A DNA stretch of 14,792 bases, taken from Bacillota bacterium. GTDB lineage: Bacteria > Bacillota > Clostridia > Christensenellales > Aristaeellaceae. Positions within the stretch are counted from its first letter, which is position 1. Every line of letters starts with the position of its first letter. A program made the position numbers and the translations under genes. Below are positions 6,563 to 14,568 of this stretch, piece after piece. Location of the stretch: NCBI GenBank assembly GCA_023409955.1, contig JAEYQQ010000180.1:1-14792 (forward strand), written 5' to 3'. The notes below the pieces were generated by a model, which saw nothing but the letters and a program-made list of their open reading frames with translations, was not told where the DNA came from and made no database searches.

Positions 6563-7447
6563 ATGAAAATCGGTTTTATTGGTCTGGGTATTATGGGAAA
6601 ACCAATGGCGAAGAACCTGCTGAAGGCTGGGTACGATTTGATGGTCTATGACCTGAATGCTGAAGCGGTGGAGGATGTTTGCGGCTGTGGTGCATCAAGG
6701 GCGGGGGATATCCCGTCACTAGCCAAAGCGTGTGATGTGGTATTGACCATGCTTCCCAACTCTCCTCAAGTAAAGCAAGTGGTACTGGGTGAGGATGGCG
6801 TATGCAAGGGTATCCGCAGCGGATCCATCGTTGTGGACATGTCCTCCATCAACCCCATAGCATCCCGGGAGATTGCGGCTGACCTTAGCAAGATCGGTGT
6901 GGAAATGCTGGATGCACCTGTCAGCGGCGGCGAGCCCAAGGCGATTGACGGTACCCTGTCTTTTATGGTGGGCGGAAACGAAGTAGTGTTTGATAAAATC
7001 AAGCCATTGCTTGAAAAGATGGGTTCATCAGTTGTTCTATGCGGGGGAATTGGCGCAGGCAACGTGACCAAGCTGTGTAACCAGATCGTTGTAGCGGTGA
7101 ATATTGCTGCAGTAAGCGAAGCACTGACGCTGGGCCAGAAGGCTGGCGTATCTCCCGATGCCATCTACCGTGCCATCCGGGGCGGCTTGGCCGGCTCTAC
7201 AGTAATGGATGCCAAAGCCCCTATGATGATGGATCGAAATTTCAAACCAGGCTTTAGAATCGACCTTCATATCAAAGATTTGAATAACGTGCTGGACACT
7301 GCAAGATCCGTTGATGCACCTACACTTCTCACCAGCCAGGTAATGGAGATGATGAAAGTGCTTCATCAAGACGGCGAGGGCCAAAGTGACCACAGCGCAC
7401 TGGTGAAGTTTTACGAGAAGCTTACAGGAGAAGCCATTGGCCGATAA
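6563..7447 (+). CDS. garR: 2-hydroxy-3-oxopropionate (tartronate semialdehyde) reductase
   Basis: This 294-residue cytoplasmic beta-hydroxyacid dehydrogenase reduces tartronate semialdehyde to D-glycerate with NAD(P)H, the last specific step of the glucarate/galactarate route. The dinucleotide motif GLGIMG is at 7-12. The substrate-binding motif DAPVSGGEPKAIDGTLSFMVGG starts at 117, with S121-G122-G123. The catalytic lysine is K170 (GAGNVTKLCNQ), with N173 in the same helix. The C-terminal half (IRGGLAGSTVMDAKAP, NFKPGFRIDLHIKDL) closely resembles E. coli GarR as I recall it, and the length is the same. The start is ATG at 6563, with AAGGAGG seven bases upstream. The regulator gene begins 17 bp after the stop, so co-transcription is likely. 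GlxR, the paralogous reductase of the glyoxylate route, is the main alternative, but the neighbouring glucarate dehydratases favour GarR. Confidence 0.93.
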   Translation: MKIGFIGLGIMGKPMAKNLLKAGYDLMVYDLNAEAVEDVCGCGASRAGDIPSLAKACDVVLTMLPNSPQVKQVVLGEDGVCKGIRSGSIVVDMSSINPIASREIAADLSKIGVEMLDAPVSGGEPKAIDGTLSFMVGGNEVVFDKIKPLLEKMGSSVVLCGGIGAGNVTKLCNQIVVAVNIAAVSEALTLGQKAGVSPDAIYRAIRGGLAGSTVMDAKAPMMMDRNFKPGFRIDLHIKDLNNVLDTARSVDAPTLLTSQVMEMMKVLHQDGEGQSDHSALVKFYEKLTGEAIGR

Positions 7448-7464
7448 TTGGCCGGGGAGGATAT

Positions 7465-9360
7465 ATGGCCAGGATTGTAATGATTGTACCTACGGAGGAA
7501 ATGTATTCGCAGGCCCAGTCTGTTGCGGCACGTTTAAACGTTGAACTGGACGTATATCGCGAATCGTCGCAAAGTGTGCTGGGCCGCATGGAGCGCGCCC
7601 AGCGTGATGGGGCGCTGGTGGCTATAGCACGAGGCAATCATGCCAACCTGATCATGAAATACATGGATATCTCTCTCATTGAGATCAGATTGTCTGGTCA
7701 GGGCTTGGCAAGATTGATTGCAGAAGCCAAGAGCCTAATTAAGAAAGAATATCCAACCATTGGTTTTGTAGGTTTTCCCAACATGTTCACCCCAACAGAT
7801 GTGTTCGGTCCGCTGCTAAACGTTACCATACGTGATTATTTTGTGGATGACAGCGAAAAGATAGCCGGCGCAGTGCAAGATGCGTATAAGGATGGTGTGG
7901 ATGTATTAATCGGCGGAGAGATAGCGCTTGAGCATGCGCAGAAGCTGGGTTTGCCTGCACTTTTTTTAAGTTCAGGTGAAGATGATCTAGAGACTGCATT
8001 GCGATCAGCCAAGCGGGTGTTGTACGCCATTGAAATGGAAAAGAAGAATACGGCTGAGGTGTCCACACTGCTGAATTACTCCTTCGACGGCATCTTCCGC
8101 CTAAACAGAGATGGCGTTATCACAATCGCCAATTATATGGCAGAGCGCATTTTCCATAAGCGTGCAGATGAACTTGTAGGTGCCAGCGTATCCGATATGT
8201 TCGACGCCCAGGACAGCGAGGCTATTTTGAGCGTCCTTCGGGAAGGACGTAAAAAATATGCCATGGTACTTCATAAGGGCAACATATCCCTGGTGGCAAA
8301 TCTTGCCGCTGTTTCTGTGGATGGGGAGAATGTTGGTGCCATTCTCTCCTTCCAGGAATTTCATACAGTAGAAGAATTGGAAGAGGGTATCCGCCGGGAC
8401 CGAACCCGCAAGGGGTATAATGCGCAAAGCCGTTTTGAGAATCTTTCTTTTGAGTCACAAACCATGAAAAGCATACAGCGGCAAGCGGAACAATACGCTA
8501 AATTTGATTTGCCTGTGCTGCTGCTTGGTGAATTGGGGACAGGTAAACGAATGCTTGCTGAGTGTATCCACAATGCCAGCATGCGCCGCAAGAACCCCTT
8601 CGTTGTTTTTGATTGCGCCAGTATTCCACCCAATATACAGCAAAGCCTTTTGATTGGAGAAGGGGATAAGGATGCACTGAAGATCGCCCATACAGGTACA
8701 TTGTTTGTTGACCATATCGAGCAATTGGAACCGTACTGCCAATATCAACTGCTTTGCGGATTGAGAGACAATGTAATTTGGCAGCAAAACCATACCAGAG
8801 CCCTCCCTGTCAATGTGAGGGTTATCGCTTCCGCTACAGATGATCTTTATCCACTGGTAAAGGAAGGAAAGTTTTCAGAGCCCTTGTACTGCTTGATCAG
8901 CCAACTGGAAATGGAGCTTCCGCCTCTTCGCCAGCGGCGTGAGGACATACCTAGGCTGCTGGATGTGTATACGGAGCAATATTGTGCCTTCTACCGTAAG
9001 TATATCGTGTTCACTGAGGATGCTCGTGAGCTGATATCTACGATGCCTTGGCCTGGTAATACCCTTCAGCTTCGGCTGTTTGTTGAAAAGGTGGTACTCT
9101 TGTCTGAAAGCAAGGTGGTGGATGCAGAAATAGTGCGCCGATACCAACCAAGCACCTTTAGAACAAACGAGCTCCCAGCAAAAATCGAAACGCCAGCGCC
9201 CATTGTAGTTTACGGTGATCGTGATGCCAAGCGCATACTCCAGCTCCTGGAGGAGTTTGGGGGGAACCGTGTTTTGGTGGCACAAGCTATGGGCATTAGC
9301 AAATCTACCCTTTGGCGGCGTATGAAGAAATATGGCATCGAGCACACATTCAAGCTCTGA
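7465..9360 (+). CDS. PrpR_N-PAS-AAA-Fis transcriptional regulator with degenerate sigma-54 activator domain
   Basis: This 631-residue regulator probably controls the surrounding aldarate genes. Residues about 10-190 resemble the PrpR_N sensor domain (GFVGFPNM, DVLIGGEIALEHAQKLGLPALFL). A PAS domain spans about 203-300. An AAA+ domain of the sigma-54 activator family covers about 325-560, and a Fis-type helix-turn-helix is at 588-625 (GNRVLVAQAMGISKSTLWRRM). Walker A is intact (GELGTGKR, 355-362). The GAFTGA loop expected near 395-405 is missing. Walker B reads TLFVDHIE, with His417 in place of the usual Glu. The arginine-finger segment reads FSEPLYCLIS without arginines. The sensor II arginine is also replaced (GNTLQLRL). 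It therefore probably acts without sigma-54, as an ordinary activator or repressor. The start is ATG at 7465 with GGGGAGG four bases upstream. The ligand is unknown. Confidence 0.88.
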   Translation: MARIVMIVPTEEMYSQAQSVAARLNVELDVYRESSQSVLGRMERAQRDGALVAIARGNHANLIMKYMDISLIEIRLSGQGLARLIAEAKSLIKKEYPTIGFVGFPNMFTPTDVFGPLLNVTIRDYFVDDSEKIAGAVQDAYKDGVDVLIGGEIALEHAQKLGLPALFLSSGEDDLETALRSAKRVLYAIEMEKKNTAEVSTLLNYSFDGIFRLNRDGVITIANYMAERIFHKRADELVGASVSDMFDAQDSEAILSVLREGRKKYAMVLHKGNISLVANLAAVSVDGENVGAILSFQEFHTVEELEEGIRRDRTRKGYNAQSRFENLSFESQTMKSIQRQAEQYAKFDLPVLLLGELGTGKRMLAECIHNASMRRKNPFVVFDCASIPPNIQQSLLIGEGDKDALKIAHTGTLFVDHIEQLEPYCQYQLLCGLRDNVIWQQNHTRALPVNVRVIASATDDLYPLVKEGKFSEPLYCLISQLEMELPPLRQRREDIPRLLDVYTEQYCAFYRKYIVFTEDARELISTMPWPGNTLQLRLFVEKVVLLSESKVVDAEIVRRYQPSTFRTNELPAKIETPAPIVVYGDRDAKRILQLLEEFGGNRVLVAQAMGISKSTLWRRMKKYGIEHTFKL

Positions 9361-9407
9361 TGGATGCAGCATTCTTTAGTAATACATAAAGAAATTAGGT
9401 GATATTC

Positions 9408-10757
9408 ATGTTCATCAAAGGGACCCCGGTGGTTACCGATATGCAGGTTATCCCAGTGGCGGGTTATGATAGTATGCTCCTATCGCTCAGCGGCTGCCAC
9501 GCACCTGTGTTTGCACGAAATATTGTTTTGATCAAGGATAGTTCAGGCCATACCGGCATTGGTGAGACGCATGGGGGAGACAAGATTACTGCTGCGCTAG
9601 AATCATACAAGCCTCGTATCATCGGTCAGCCCATCGGCCAATGGCGGAAAATCATTTATGAATTGGGAAACCGCAGGGATATTGATGGATACAAGGATGG
9701 CGAGGGTCTGCAGCGACTTGACTTAAAAAAGATGCTCTCTTTTGTCGTTCACGCCGAAGGGGCTGTGGAGGCGGCGCTACTGGACTTGATGGGCCAGTAT
9801 ATGGATTTGCCTGTATGCGCTCTATTGGGCAACGGTCAGCAGCGGGATGCTGTTCGGATTCTGGGTTATCTGTTTTATGTGGAGGATAAGGCAAAGTCGC
9901 CTGATGTTTATATAAGCGAAGATGATTCACCTATTCCATGGCATCGTATCCGCCGCCAGATGGCCATGACGCCGGAGGCTATCGTAGCTCAGGCGCAGGC
10001 GGCCAAGGAGTATTACGGCTTCAAGGACTTCAAGCTCAAAGGTGGTGTACTGGAAGGCCATGCAGAAATGGAGGCTGTCCGGGCGCTGAAGAAGGCTTTC
10101 CCGGATGCCCGGATCAACATCGATCCCAACGGGGCTTGGTCTTTGAAGGAGGCCATTGAGCTCTGCAAGGACATGTACGGCATCCTGACCTATGTGGAAG
10201 ATCCCTGCGGGCCGGAAAGTGGCTATTCAGGCCGTGAGATCATGGCGGAATTCAAGCGGGCGACAGGGCTTCAGGTTGCCACCAATATGATTGCCACGGA
10301 TTGGCGGCAATTGGGGCACAGTCATGTTCTTGGTGCGGTGGATATACCTTTGGCCGATCCACATTTTTGGACCATGGACGGGGCTGTGCGGGTTGCCCAA
10401 ATATGCAGCGAATGGGGTATGACTTGGGGAAGCCATTCCAACAACCACTTTGATGTTTCCCTTGCCATCTATACACAATGCGCCGCAGCTGCACCTGGGG
10501 ATATCACAGCCATGGATACGCACTGGATCTGGCAGGAAGGGCAACGTCTGACCAAGGAGCCATATCAAGTCAAGGATGGCCTTGTACACGTTCCAAGTAA
10601 GCCTGGCCTGGGCCTTGAGCCAGACATGGATAAAATAATGGAGGCTCATGAACTGTTCAAAAAACTACCCAGCGGTGATCGTGACGACAACCGGGGCATG
10701 CAGTGGCTGATTCCCGGCTGGCAATTTGACAGCCGCAAGCCGTGTATGGTGCGGTAA
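9408..10757 (+). CDS. gudD: Glucarate dehydratase-family enzyme, divergent paralogue (GudD/GudX-like)
   Basis: This 449-residue enolase-superfamily dehydratase is expected to remove water from D-glucarate, L-idarate or a related acid sugar to give 5-dehydro-4-deoxyglucarate. The catalytic set is complete: K209-x-K211 (FKLKGG), metal ligands D239 (DPNGAW), E264 (EDPCG) and N293 (ATNM), D317, and H343 (GSHSNNHFD). The pocket position equivalent to E. coli GudD T103 is arginine here (GLQR, R103). A 4-residue insertion follows before the VEAALLDL helix. The C-terminus KPCMVR is family-typical. I chose ATG at 9408 because AGGTGA lies five bases upstream; the in-frame GTG at 9399 overlaps that site. 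The gene is 47 bp after the regulator. It may be a GudX-like relative with shifted specificity. Family certain, exact substrate not. Confidence 0.88.
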   Translation: MFIKGTPVVTDMQVIPVAGYDSMLLSLSGCHAPVFARNIVLIKDSSGHTGIGETHGGDKITAALESYKPRIIGQPIGQWRKIIYELGNRRDIDGYKDGEGLQRLDLKKMLSFVVHAEGAVEAALLDLMGQYMDLPVCALLGNGQQRDAVRILGYLFYVEDKAKSPDVYISEDDSPIPWHRIRRQMAMTPEAIVAQAQAAKEYYGFKDFKLKGGVLEGHAEMEAVRALKKAFPDARINIDPNGAWSLKEAIELCKDMYGILTYVEDPCGPESGYSGREIMAEFKRATGLQVATNMIATDWRQLGHSHVLGAVDIPLADPHFWTMDGAVRVAQICSEWGMTWGSHSNNHFDVSLAIYTQCAAAAPGDITAMDTHWIWQEGQRLTKEPYQVKDGLVHVPSKPGLGLEPDMDKIMEAHELFKKLPSGDRDDNRGMQWLIPGWQFDSRKPCMVR

Positions 10758-10778
10758 ATAGAAAAACATAAATCATTT

Positions 10779-10814
10779 GGCATACCGGGCAATTTATGCT
10801 TTGCCAGGTATGCC
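10779..10814. repeat. Stem-loop downstream of the divergent dehydratase gene
   Basis: GGCATACC (10779-10786) and GGTATGCC (10807-10814) form an 8-bp stem. After one mismatch, GGCAA/TTGCC add five pairs around an 8-base loop. No clear U-run follows in either direction, though the flanks are AT-rich. It may aid 3'-end formation or stability ahead of the stronger terminator 30 bp further on. Confidence 0.5.
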
Positions 10815-10844
10815 GCTTTGTTTGCACCCATTATTGTGGCTGAC

Positions 10845-10887
10845 AAAAAAAGGCGGACAGGGCTTGCGCCATAGTCAGCCTTTTTTT
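10845..10887. terminator. Bidirectional Rho-independent terminator between convergent dehydratase genes
   Basis: AAAAAAAGGC (10845-10854) pairs with GCCTTTTTTT (10878-10887), and GAC/GTC add three pairs after one mismatch. The stem is flanked by A7 on one side and T7 on the other, so it can end transcripts from both strands. A competing plus-strand stem, GGCTGAC (10838-10844) with GTCAGCC (10874-10880), also leads into the T7. It lies 88 bp after the plus-strand dehydratase stop and about 80 bp beyond the stop of the minus-strand one. Confidence 0.88.
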
Positions 10888-10967
10888 CAAATTCACAATA
10901 CAGTAATTGTCATACTTGCCAGATGGGACATCTATGAGCTGGAGGTCAATGCACATGGGGCATATGG

Positions 10968-12293
10968 TCAACGCACCATGCAAGGCCGCTTTGGATCAAA
11001 CTTCCATCCGGGAATCAAATACTGCATCCCTGTACTGTCATTTCTTTCACCCAGGCAATGTTTTAGGTATAATTGATGCGCAGCCTCTATTTGATTCATA
11101 TCGGGTTCTATACCCAACCCGGGTTTATCAGGCAGCTGAATAAACCCATCTTTGATCTGGAATGGATTCTTGGTCAACCGATCCTTTCCTTCCTGCCATA
11201 TCCAATGGGTATCAATTGCTGTGGGATCACCCGGTACAGCAGCTGCCGTGTGCGTAAACATGGCCAGGGAAATATCAAAATGATTGTTCGAGTGGCTTCC
11301 CCAGGTTAAGCCAAAATCATGGCATAACTGACCTACACGAACAGAACCTTCCATGGTCCAAAAATGTGGATCCGCCAGCGGAATATCCACAGATTGCAAG
11401 GCAATGGAATGGCACATCTGGCGCCAATCAGTAGCAATCATATTGGTTGCCGTAGGCAGACCAGTGGCCCGTCTGAATTCTGCCATGATCTCACGGCCTG
11501 AATAGCCGCTTTCTGCACCGCAGGGATCCTCACAATAGGCAAGAACGCCGTGCATGTCTTTGCATATCGAGATGGCATCCTGCAATAACCATCCGCCATT
11601 GGGATCGATGGTAATCCTAGCTTCCGGGAATCGGTCATGAAGCGCACGGATGGCCTTGATTTCTTCACGGCCGGATAGAACACCACCCTTTAGCTTGAAA
11701 TCATTGAAACCATATTTGGCTTTTGAAGCTTCTGCCAGACGGACAATCGCCTCAGGTGTCATGGCTTCCTCTGTTCGTATGCGGTACCACTCACAGCTGC
11801 TGTCTGCATCCGTGTGGTAGGGGAGATCTGTCTTTTTGCGATCTGCTATGTAGAACAGATAGCCCAATACTTTAACAGCATCCCGCTGTTTTCCTTCTCC
11901 AAGCAGCTCGGCAACCGGCACCTGAAGGTATTGGCCCAGCAGGTCCAGCATGGCCGCTTCCACGGCAGTGACTGCGTGTATGGTAGTGCGCAGATCATAC
12001 GTCTGCAAGCCCCGGCCACCGCTATCCCGATCAGCAAATGATTCTTGTATGCAGCGCATCACCCGCCTGTATTCCGCGATGGAAGCGCCTTCAACATACT
12101 GTTTTGCATCATTCAGCGTACTTGTGATCTTTTCACCACCGGGTACTTCACCAACACCGGTGTGACCTGCGCTGTCCTCAAGAATTACAATATTCCGTGT
12201 GAAAAATGGGCCGTGAGCTCCGGATAGGTTCAATAACATAGAATCGTGACCAGCAACTGGTATAACTTGCATCCGCACAACTGTAGGTGTCAT
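10968..12293 (-). CDS. gudD: Glucarate dehydratase
   Basis: This 441-residue enolase-superfamily enzyme dehydrates D-glucarate (and epimerises/dehydrates L-idarate) to 5-dehydro-4-deoxyglucarate. The sequence follows E. coli GudD closely throughout, as I recall that protein: MQVIPVAGHDSMLLNLSGAH, DRDSGGRGLQTYDLRTTIH with the pocket threonine kept, FNDFKLKGG, ITIDPNGGW, CEDPCGAESGYSGREIMAEF, GLPTATNMIATDWRQM, SVDIPLADPHFWTM, WGSHSNNHFDISLAMF and the RPCMVR end. All catalytic and metal-binding residues are present and the length fits (E. coli 446). I chose ATG at 12293; the open frame continues 36 codons upstream, but that extension resembles nothing in the family, whereas GAAAGG lies nine bases before 12293. 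The gene is transcribed alone, convergent with its paralogue. Upstream DNA shares short repeats with the garR control region, hinting at common regulation. Confidence 0.94.
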   Translation of the reverse strand: MTPTVVRMQVIPVAGHDSMLLNLSGAHGPFFTRNIVILEDSAGHTGVGEVPGGEKITSTLNDAKQYVEGASIAEYRRVMRCIQESFADRDSGGRGLQTYDLRTTIHAVTAVEAAMLDLLGQYLQVPVAELLGEGKQRDAVKVLGYLFYIADRKKTDLPYHTDADSSCEWYRIRTEEAMTPEAIVRLAEASKAKYGFNDFKLKGGVLSGREEIKAIRALHDRFPEARITIDPNGGWLLQDAISICKDMHGVLAYCEDPCGAESGYSGREIMAEFRRATGLPTATNMIATDWRQMCHSIALQSVDIPLADPHFWTMEGSVRVGQLCHDFGLTWGSHSNNHFDISLAMFTHTAAAVPGDPTAIDTHWIWQEGKDRLTKNPFQIKDGFIQLPDKPGLGIEPDMNQIEAAHQLYLKHCLGERNDSTGMQYLIPGWKFDPKRPCMVR

Positions 12294-12733
12294 ATGCTTC
12301 TGCCTTTCTGTTTTGGTGTTATTCGTTTTCACTGTCAATACAATTACTTTAGCAGATGTAAAAAGCAGATTCAATACGTGGAGTGAACATGCCAGAAACA
12401 TTATGTCAATTATTCGTCTAGTTCATTCAAGACGGTTCGTTTAATGACACTATAGGATCATTCTACGTTTCATATCATTGCAGCTTATTAAAATGGCATA
12501 TATCAAACTATCATGATAACCTGTTAGGTGATCACATGGTGCATGTATACAAAATGTGTGACTGTATTGCATATATGATTGTGTTTAGTTACAATACGTA
12601 GGTAACAAGTACAATAGGAACCAATAGATGTAGAATCTGCAATTGAATGCATTGGTACTCATAATGGATGAATAATGCAGATGCATAGATAAAAGTGTCT
12701 CCTCTTATTAGTTGTGGAAGAAAGGGATTAAGC
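12294..12733. promoter_or_regulatory. 440-bp AT-rich spacer upstream of gudD and the glycosyltransferase
   Basis: No gene is supported here. On the minus strand a weak sigma-A promoter for gudD can be proposed: TTGAAT (12374-12369), 17 bp, TAAAGT (12351-12346). Two perfect TTGACA boxes (12409-12404 and 12338-12333) lack good -10 partners. A 10-bp palindrome TATCATGATA lies at 12509-12518. GAAACATT (12395-12402) and GTTTCATAT (12467-12475) repeat words from the garR control region. No clear promoter for the glycosyltransferase was found. The gudD promoter is a guess. Confidence 0.35.
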
Positions 12734-14518
12734 ATGCCTTTTGCATCAATTATTGCTATTTTCAAACGATTTATTCAAAGTGTACAAGAAGATGGAATCC
12801 AGATAACGTATAAACGAATATATCGGAAACTGAGATCAAAATTTGGATCAAAAAAATTCAAGAAGTCTTGGAAAATTACAAAGAAAGATCGATATAATCA
12901 AGAGAAGAAAAGCTTTGATAGTGGCGTGTTAATCAGCATTTTGGTACCAGTTTATAACACGCCTCATCGCTATTTGAATGATATGCTGGATTCTGTGCAG
13001 GCTCAAACATGCAAACGCTTTGAGCTGTGTATTACGGATGGCAGCGACGGTCAACACGGATACGTTGGTGAGATAATTACTAAGCGTGCCCTTGATGATA
13101 ATCGTATCCGTTATGTAAAGTTGACTGAGAATAAAGGGATATCTGAGAACACAAATGCCTGTATGAGTATGGCAACTGGATCATACTTTATGCTGCTTGA
13201 TCATGATGATGTTCTGCATGCATCAGCACTTTATGAAATAATGTCGGCCATTGAACAATCCGGTGCCGATTTTGTATACACAGATGAAGCGACGTTCTAT
13301 AAGCACCCAAAAGATGCGTATCTGCCTCATTTTAAACAAGATTATTCACCAGATACCCTGAGAGCACATAATTATATTTGTCATATCTCCGTGTTTTCTC
13401 GTACGCTTTATGAGAAAGCTGGTTGTTTCCGTTCAGAGTATGACGGGAGCCAAGACTATGATATGATTCTTAGATTAACAGAAAACGCAAATAAGATTGT
13501 CCACATCCCTAAAATACTGTATTATTGGAGAAATCATCCATCTTCTGTCGCGTCCAATATGTCAGCCAAACCTTATGCGATTGCCAATGCAAAAGCTGCC
13601 ATTGCTGATCATCTTCGCCGTGTTGGCTTAAGCGGTACAGTTATGGATTCTGTAATACCATCCATTTATCGTATTAGCTATACATTAAAGGAATCTGCAC
13701 TGGTCTCCATCATCATTCCTTCTTGTGATCACATGGATCACTTGCAAAAATGTATTGATTCTATACTGGAAAAGACAGACTATTCATCGTATGAAATCAT
13801 TATTGTAGAGAACAACAGCAAAGAACAGCGCACCTTTGATTATTATGAGGCACTAAAGAACCATGCCTGCATCAGGGTACTTGTTTGGTCAAAACCCTTT
13901 AATTATGCTGCCATCAATAATTTTGCGGCTTACTATGCGAATGGGAAGTATCTTTTGTTTTTAAACAATGATGTTGAGGTCATCAACCCAGGCTGGATGA
14001 AGGAAATGCTTATGTTTGCTCAGCGGCCGGACGTAGGTGCCGTAGGAGCCAAACTGTATTATCCCAATGGATGTATTCAACATGCAGGCGTTGGGATTGG
14101 TGTTCTGACATTGGCGGGCCATTACCATAAGGGTTTTCCTAAAAACGCATATGGGTACATGGGACGATTGCAATACCAGCAAAATGTGTCTGCCGTAACT
14201 GGGGCATGCTTAATGATAAGTGCAAGTATGTACCATGAGTTAAAAGGCATGGAAGAAGCGTTAGCTGTTAATTTTAATGATGTCGATCTTTGCCTTAGGC
14301 TTCGTGAAAAGAACCTCTTGATCGTTTTCACACCATTTGCCGAGCTAATTCACTATGAATCCTTGTCAAGAGGCCTAGATAAAACTCGAGAACAAAGGGA
14401 ACGATATTTGCAAGAAGTATCCTTTTTTAGAAACCGTTGGGCTGATCAATTAGATAAAGGAGATCCTTATTTTAACAAGAACTTTGATCCGCTACGTGAA
14501 GATTTTTCGTATTTATAA
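12734..14518 (+). CDS. Tandem two-domain family 2 glycosyltransferase
   Basis: This 594-residue protein carries two GT-A (GT2) domains and probably adds two sugars during cell-surface polysaccharide synthesis. A basic N-terminal region (1-60) precedes domain 1 at about 67-270: ILVPVYNTP, metal-binding LDHDD (155-159) and DGSQDYDMILR. Domain 2 spans about 324-545: SIIIPSCD, LNNDVE (410-415), GAVGAKLYYPNGCIQHAGV, FNDVDLCLRLR (514-524) and HYESLSRG (540-547), the last typical of WbbL-like rhamnosyltransferases. Both active sites look intact. No membrane helix is evident. I chose ATG at 12734 with GAAAGGGA six bases upstream; a GTG at 12695 would add 13 residues without a ribosome site. Codon use looks more AT-rich than in the aldarate genes, and function is unrelated, so it belongs to a different locus. 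Donor and acceptor sugars are unknown. Confidence 0.88.
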   Translation: MPFASIIAIFKRFIQSVQEDGIQITYKRIYRKLRSKFGSKKFKKSWKITKKDRYNQEKKSFDSGVLISILVPVYNTPHRYLNDMLDSVQAQTCKRFELCITDGSDGQHGYVGEIITKRALDDNRIRYVKLTENKGISENTNACMSMATGSYFMLLDHDDVLHASALYEIMSAIEQSGADFVYTDEATFYKHPKDAYLPHFKQDYSPDTLRAHNYICHISVFSRTLYEKAGCFRSEYDGSQDYDMILRLTENANKIVHIPKILYYWRNHPSSVASNMSAKPYAIANAKAAIADHLRRVGLSGTVMDSVIPSIYRISYTLKESALVSIIIPSCDHMDHLQKCIDSILEKTDYSSYEIIIVENNSKEQRTFDYYEALKNHACIRVLVWSKPFNYAAINNFAAYYANGKYLLFLNNDVEVINPGWMKEMLMFAQRPDVGAVGAKLYYPNGCIQHAGVGIGVLTLAGHYHKGFPKNAYGYMGRLQYQQNVSAVTGACLMISASMYHELKGMEEALAVNFNDVDLCLRLREKNLLIVFTPFAELIHYESLSRGLDKTREQRERYLQEVSFFRNRWADQLDKGDPYFNKNFDPLREDFSYL

Positions 14519-14532
14519 TTTGGTTTATATCT

Positions 14533-14568
14533 CAAGAATCTTCTTGGGTCTTTACTTGGCTAAAGACC
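14533..14568. repeat. Two abutting inverted repeats after the glycosyltransferase gene
   Basis: CAAGAA-TC-TTCTTG (14533-14546) is directly followed by GGTCTTTA-CTTGGC-TAAAGACC (14547-14568), an 8-bp perfect stem with a 6-base loop. There is no U-run. Instead GAGGAGG, a perfect ribosome-site sequence, starts at 14569. The second hairpin could end or protect the glycosyltransferase message, or control whatever is translated downstream. Confidence 0.55.

Noticed and set aside
8875..9372. A 165-codon minus-strand frame across the regulator's 3' end
   Set aside because: It is antisense to the AAA+/Fis coding region, with no ribosome site or recognisable domain.
10227..10649. A 140-codon minus-strand frame within the plus-strand dehydratase gene
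   Set aside because: It is antisense to conserved catalytic motifs of the dehydratase and has no family resemblance.
12333..12409. Two perfect TTGACA boxes upstream of gudD as promoters
   Set aside because: Neither has an acceptable -10 hexamer 16-18 bp downstream on the minus strand.
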